Assembly: GCA_024233005.1 (NCBI GenBank)
Contig: JACKQE010000002.1
Span: forward strand, 1 to 64,000
DNA length: 64,000 bases
Source of the DNA: Akkermansiaceae bacterium
GTDB taxonomy: Bacteria > Verrucomicrobiota > Verrucomicrobiia > Verrucomicrobiales > DEV007
Direction of reading: 5' to 3'
Below are positions 61,159 through 64,000 of this stretch, in pieces. The notes beneath the pieces are model-generated. The model had not been told where the DNA came from. It worked only from the letters and a program-made list of their open reading frames with translations, and ran no database searches. The stretch's first letter is position 1; the number at the start of each line of letters is the position of its first letter. Made by a program: the position numbers and the translations under genes.

Positions 61159-62166
61159 ATGGTCACCGCATTTGGAGAATACGAGAGACTGGCGGCGGGC
61201 TCCCTGGGTTGCTCCAGTCTCTGGCTCGGACGGGACCATCTGCTGTATGTCAAAGGTTCCGGGTTTCTCTGGCCTTACCAGGAGGAATACCGCCGCATCC
61301 GTTTTGCGGACATTGAAGCCATTTCCCTCATGGCGGCGCCGGTCAGCTGGTGGTGGTGGCTGCTCTCCGTCCTCGCGGTGGCGCTGGTCTGCGGCAGTTT
61401 CGGCGCGGTGTTTGCCTCGTTGGGGCGGGAGGATTTTCAAAGCAACTTCTGGGGAAACTTCGCCATTCTGGTCTGGCTTCCTCCCACGGCGCTGGCGCTC
61501 GGGCTGGTGGTGGCTCATCTCGTGGCGGGCCGCATGTGTGTCTGTGTTCTCCAAACCTCTCAAAGCCGCCAGGTCTTACGTCCTGTGAGCCGGTGGAGGG
61601 TCGGTCAAAAGATCACTGAACGGCTTGCGGAACGCATCCACCAGGCCCAGCAGGGGCTGCCCGTCCGACTTGAGGAGACCCTGGCGCTTGGGGGCACTGA
61701 GCGGGTCACTTCCAGTCTTGTCGTTCCCGGGTTGGCGCTTCCGGCCTTGCTGGCCGCCACTTGCAGCGGGCTGGGGTGGATTTTGGCACGGTGGTTTGGC
61801 ATCGAACCGCTGGCTCCGGTTTCCTATGGGCTGACACTGGTGACTTTCGTGTTGCTTATGGCAGCGTTGGCTTCCGTGGTCAGGGGATTTGTGCCGGATG
61901 GCGTGCGGTATTCGGTGCTCGGTGCCCTCATCCTGTCGCTCCTTCTCGCGATCATGGTCCCGGTCATGACGGTTTCGATCTGGGGTAAGGTGATGGACGG
62001 GTGGAATGCAGTGAATCTCCTGCAGGGAATGGCGGCATTTGTCCATGATGGGGACCTTTTCCGTTTGGGCGTGGTTCTCACTGTGGCGGGGGGCCTGTTG
62101 GGATGCGGGGTGGTGGGCACGGTCAGTTGGCAGGTTTGGCGCCTCCGCATCAGTCGATCCATCTAG
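61159..62166 (+). CDS. Hypothetical membrane protein (PH-like N-terminus)
   Basis: 335 residues. The first ~60 residues (LGRDHLLYVKGSGFLWPYQE then EYRRIRFADIEAIS) resemble a bacterial PH-type lead-in. Six hydrophobic spans follow: WWWWLLSVLAVALVCGSFGA, an AILVWLPPTALALGLVVAHL span, then four more in the C-terminal half. No catalytic motif is seen. It lies 16 bases downstream of pdxJ and 13 bases upstream of the zinc-finger gene, so it is in the same operon. Confidence 0.7.
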   Translation: MVTAFGEYERLAAGSLGCSSLWLGRDHLLYVKGSGFLWPYQEEYRRIRFADIEAISLMAAPVSWWWWLLSVLAVALVCGSFGAVFASLGREDFQSNFWGNFAILVWLPPTALALGLVVAHLVAGRMCVCVLQTSQSRQVLRPVSRWRVGQKITERLAERIHQAQQGLPVRLEETLALGGTERVTSSLVVPGLALPALLAATCSGLGWILARWFGIEPLAPVSYGLTLVTFVLLMAALASVVRGFVPDGVRYSVLGALILSLLLAIMVPVMTVSIWGKVMDGWNAVNLLQGMAAFVHDGDLFRLGVVLTVAGGLLGCGVVGTVSWQVWRLRISRSI

Positions 62167-62179
62167 TCCAGATTGTTTC

Positions 62180-62521
62180 ATGAACCTTTCCCGGACCGTT
62201 TGCACCGTTCATCCCGAGCGACCGGCTGCCGCCCGTTGTCCGAAATGCCGGCAGTTTTTCTGTTCCGGTTGTGTCACTGAACATGAAGGCCGGCTGACCT
62301 GCGCCGCGTGTATCGCCCGGGGCGGGAGTCCGGAGCCCGCGCTGGCCGCGCAGTCGACCGGCCCAGGAAGGGCCGGTGGGACGCGCTTGATACCGCTGCT
62401 GCAGATTCTGGCGGGCATCGCGCTGGCTTGGGCTGTCAGTTGGTTCATGGGGCGTCTCATCACGTCCATTCCGTCCGATTTTCACGATGGCACGCGCTGG
62501 GAGACGCACCGCCGGCGATGA
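62180..62521 (+). CDS. Small B-box-type zinc finger membrane protein
   Basis: 113 residues. Residues 8-44 hold C8-x2-H11, C20-x2-C23, C28-x2-C31, H35 and C41-x2-C44, a B-box-like double zinc site. It follows the VCTVHPERPAAARCPKC pattern seen before membrane domains in many bacteria. One membrane span lies near 72-92 (PLLQILAGIALAWAVSWFMG), then a short tail. The next gene overlaps its stop by four bases (ATGA), so the two are translationally coupled. Likely a protein-protein or sensor module of a membrane complex. Confidence 0.75.
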   Translation: MNLSRTVCTVHPERPAAARCPKCRQFFCSGCVTEHEGRLTCAACIARGGSPEPALAAQSTGPGRAGGTRLIPLLQILAGIALAWAVSWFMGRLITSIPSDFHDGTRWETHRRR

Positions 62522-64000
62522 GCCGAAATCTGACACAGAGCCCTGGCAGGAAGGTCACCGAGGGACCCGGCGGCCTGGAACTTGTCGAGGAGGCCTACCA
62601 TCTGCTGCGCTCCTGCAGTCCTTCGGACTTCCTTGCCTATCACACCGGTGCCGTGCCCTTTGTGATGATGGCTTACTTTTTCTGGGCCGACATGGGAGTG
62701 GCGGCGACCGCACGCCAGGATCTCCCGGTTCTTTCCTTGCTCACCGCCCTGTCCTATTTCTGGATGAAAATCTGGCAGGCGGTGTTTTGCCGGCGACTCT
62801 GGCGCCGCCTTAGTCCTGACAGAGTAATTCCCGGCTGGCGGGCCTTGGCGGCCCAGGTCCTGATTCATTCCTTCACTTTTCCGGCGCTGATTCTGGGTTT
62901 GGCGTTCGTGGTCCCTTTCGGTTGGTGCTACGCCTTTTTTCACAATGTCGCCGTGCTTGGGCTGACACGCGACTATGGAAGAACCCCATTGCGGGGACTG
63001 GTCGCGGCGGCCTCGCGGCACACCCACCATGCCTGGGGACAAAACCATGTGGTCATGCTGGTTCTGCTGGTTTTCAGCCAACTCGTTTGGCTCAATGTGG
63101 TCATTGCCGCCGCGATGGTGCCGCTGATGCTCAGTCTCTTGTTCGGTTTCTCCTCGGTTTTCACCGAGAACACGTCCTCGGCGCTATTTAATTCCACGTT
63201 TCTCCTCGGGACGCTCCTCGTTGCCTGGCTCATCACTTCGCCCTTGGTGAAAGCGGTCTATGTTCTTCGCTGCTTCCGGGCGGAGGCCGCGACCACCGGG
63301 GATGATTTGTTGAGCCGGTTGGGAGAGGCCAACCGGCTTGGCGCTCCGCACCGGGGGCTTCGCTTGGCGGCGTTGCTGCTGGCTTGCGGAATGCTCGGAA
63401 GCGCGGTGGTTTCAGCTCAGGAGGCGCCTTCGGGAGGCACCGATCGTGCGGCCGCACTCGGCGAGGCCATCGGGGCCACGCTGGAATCCCGGGTCTATGA
63501 GTGGAGGCTTCCCGGCCAGGGGGATCCTGTGGCGGAAGAGCATGGGTTGCTGGCTTCTCTGGAGAAGTGGGTCGATGAGAAAATCGACTGGATCCAGAAT
63601 TGGTGGAAGCGGATCACCGACCGGGACGATTCCCCGCTGGCCCAGGCGAATCCTGGAGAGAAGGGGAGTTGGAATGGTCAGGGAATTGCGATCGGGCTTC
63701 TCCTGGTGGTGGCGTTTTTTTTGGCCTGGCTCGCCGTCATTGTCCTGAAGCGTCACCGATTGGAAGTGGCCGAGGATTTCACCCCGGACCCGGGGGCCGG
63801 CAACGTGGATCTGGAAAGTGAGGAGATCATGGCGTCGCAACTGCCGGAAAATGAGTGGGCCCGTTTGGCCCGGGAGCGCTTTCAGGCGGGAGATTTCCGC
63901 CTTGCGGTGCGCGCCTGGTTTCTCGCCACCCTTTCCCATCTTGGGGATCGCGGACTGGTCACGGTGGCCCGGTGGAAGTCCAATCGTGACTACCAAATAG
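62518..64000 (+). CDS. DUF4129-like membrane protein (3' end beyond window)
   Basis: 494 codons to the window edge, starting at ATG 62518 that overlaps the previous stop. The N-terminal half has about five spans (GAVPFVMMAYFFWADMGVAA, VLIHSFTFPALILGLAFVVP, VVMLVLLVFSQLVWLNVVIA and others). A hydrophobic span near 285 (LAALLLACGMLGSAVVSAQE) leads to an external segment. A further span near 390-410 (GIAIGLLLVVAFFLAWLAVI) is followed by the cytoplasmic ARLARERFQAGDFRLAVRAW, FLATLSHLGDRGLV and KSNRDY. The last part matches the DUF4129 domain, which in many bacteria sits with DUF4350, MoxR and DUF58 genes downstream. The gene is incomplete. Confidence 0.75.
   Translation, partial: MSRNLTQSPGRKVTEGPGGLELVEEAYHLLRSCSPSDFLAYHTGAVPFVMMAYFFWADMGVAATARQDLPVLSLLTALSYFWMKIWQAVFCRRLWRRLSPDRVIPGWRALAAQVLIHSFTFPALILGLAFVVPFGWCYAFFHNVAVLGLTRDYGRTPLRGLVAAASRHTHHAWGQNHVVMLVLLVFSQLVWLNVVIAAAMVPLMLSLLFGFSSVFTENTSSALFNSTFLLGTLLVAWLITSPLVKAVYVLRCFRAEAATTGDDLLSRLGEANRLGAPHRGLRLAALLLACGMLGSAVVSAQEAPSGGTDRAAALGEAIGATLESRVYEWRLPGQGDPVAEEHGLLASLEKWVDEKIDWIQNWWKRITDRDDSPLAQANPGEKGSWNGQGIAIGLLLVVAFFLAWLAVIVLKRHRLEVAEDFTPDPGAGNVDLESEEIMASQLPENEWARLARERFQAGDFRLAVRAWFLATLSHLGDRGLVTVARWKSNRDYQI

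Noticed and set aside
59538..61253. 571-residue minus-strand frame
   Set aside because: Spans two real plus-strand genes (cation diffusion facilitator and pdxJ) with full motifs, so it cannot be the coding strand.
1..64000. Phage defence island, secondary-metabolite cluster or prophage
   Set aside because: No integrase, transposase, restriction enzyme, toxin-antitoxin, polyketide or peptide synthetase gene was seen; gene content is chromosomal housekeeping and export.

Overview
The window is a stretch of bacterial chromosome, GC-rich and densely coded on both strands. The gene content points to Verrucomicrobiota, with Planctomycetota as second choice. It carries two large PSD1-type proteins (planctomycete cytochrome c plus DUF1549/DUF1553), two DUF1501 proteins, two secreted PQQ-like propellers, a tandem DUF1080 protein, an SLA1-homology (SHD1)-like secreted protein, a sulfatase and a Gld-type ABC operon. 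These families cluster in the PVC group. This is an inference from families, not from a marker gene. I found no tRNA, rRNA, insertion sequence, prophage or CRISPR array. Many start codons lack a Shine-Dalgarno sequence and follow C/T-rich tracts instead.

Layout. 1-1546 (minus): a band-7/SPFH protein followed by an NAD-kinase-like protein cut by the window edge. 1832-7599: chromate transporter, a large unknown exported helical protein, two small proteins and an aquaporin that ends in a clear intrinsic terminator. 7693-12699: PIN-PhoH ATPase, low-molecular-weight phosphatase, secreted trypsin-like protease and OmpA-family protein. 12715-19699: tandem DUF1080 protein, 3D-domain protein, endonuclease III, MATE exporter, glycerol kinase and EamA transporter. 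19710-26191 (minus): a compact cluster of alcohol dehydrogenase, PQQ-like propeller, PSD1 protein and DUF1501 protein. 26420-28465: menaquinone synthesis gene menD, convergent with a group II truncated haemoglobin. 28499-34429: a 1976-residue thioester-containing alpha-2-macroglobulin. 34580-41432: a solitary PSD1 protein, a GH26-like glycosidase, a glycosyltransferase and exonuclease III.

41585-47030 is a four-gene ABC-type operon (ATPase, permease, GldG-like protein, DUF4340 protein). Its last protein ends in twelve heptapeptide repeats plus a partial unit. 47123-48583 is a solitary DUF1501 gene. 48787-51757 holds a GH67-like barrel protein, a LolA-like sorting protein and a YciA-type thioesterase. 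51790-54299 holds two adjacent paralogous secreted proteins of an unrecognised family. Their C-terminal region looks like an NlpC/P60 cysteine peptidase, and one copy appears to have Ser in place of the nucleophile Cys. 54714-60239 holds a sulfatase, a PQQ-like propeller overlapping polX, and a cation diffusion facilitator. 60327-64000 holds pdxJ followed by three membrane-protein genes, the last a DUF4129-like protein cut by the window edge.

Overall this looks like a heterotroph with a large exported proteome for polysaccharide and sulfated-glycan use and envelope maintenance. The best candidates for something undescribed are the tandem NlpC/P60-like paralogs, the SPFH/NAD-kinase-like pair, the adh-PQQ-PSD1-DUF1501 cluster, and the pyrimidine-rich start contexts.
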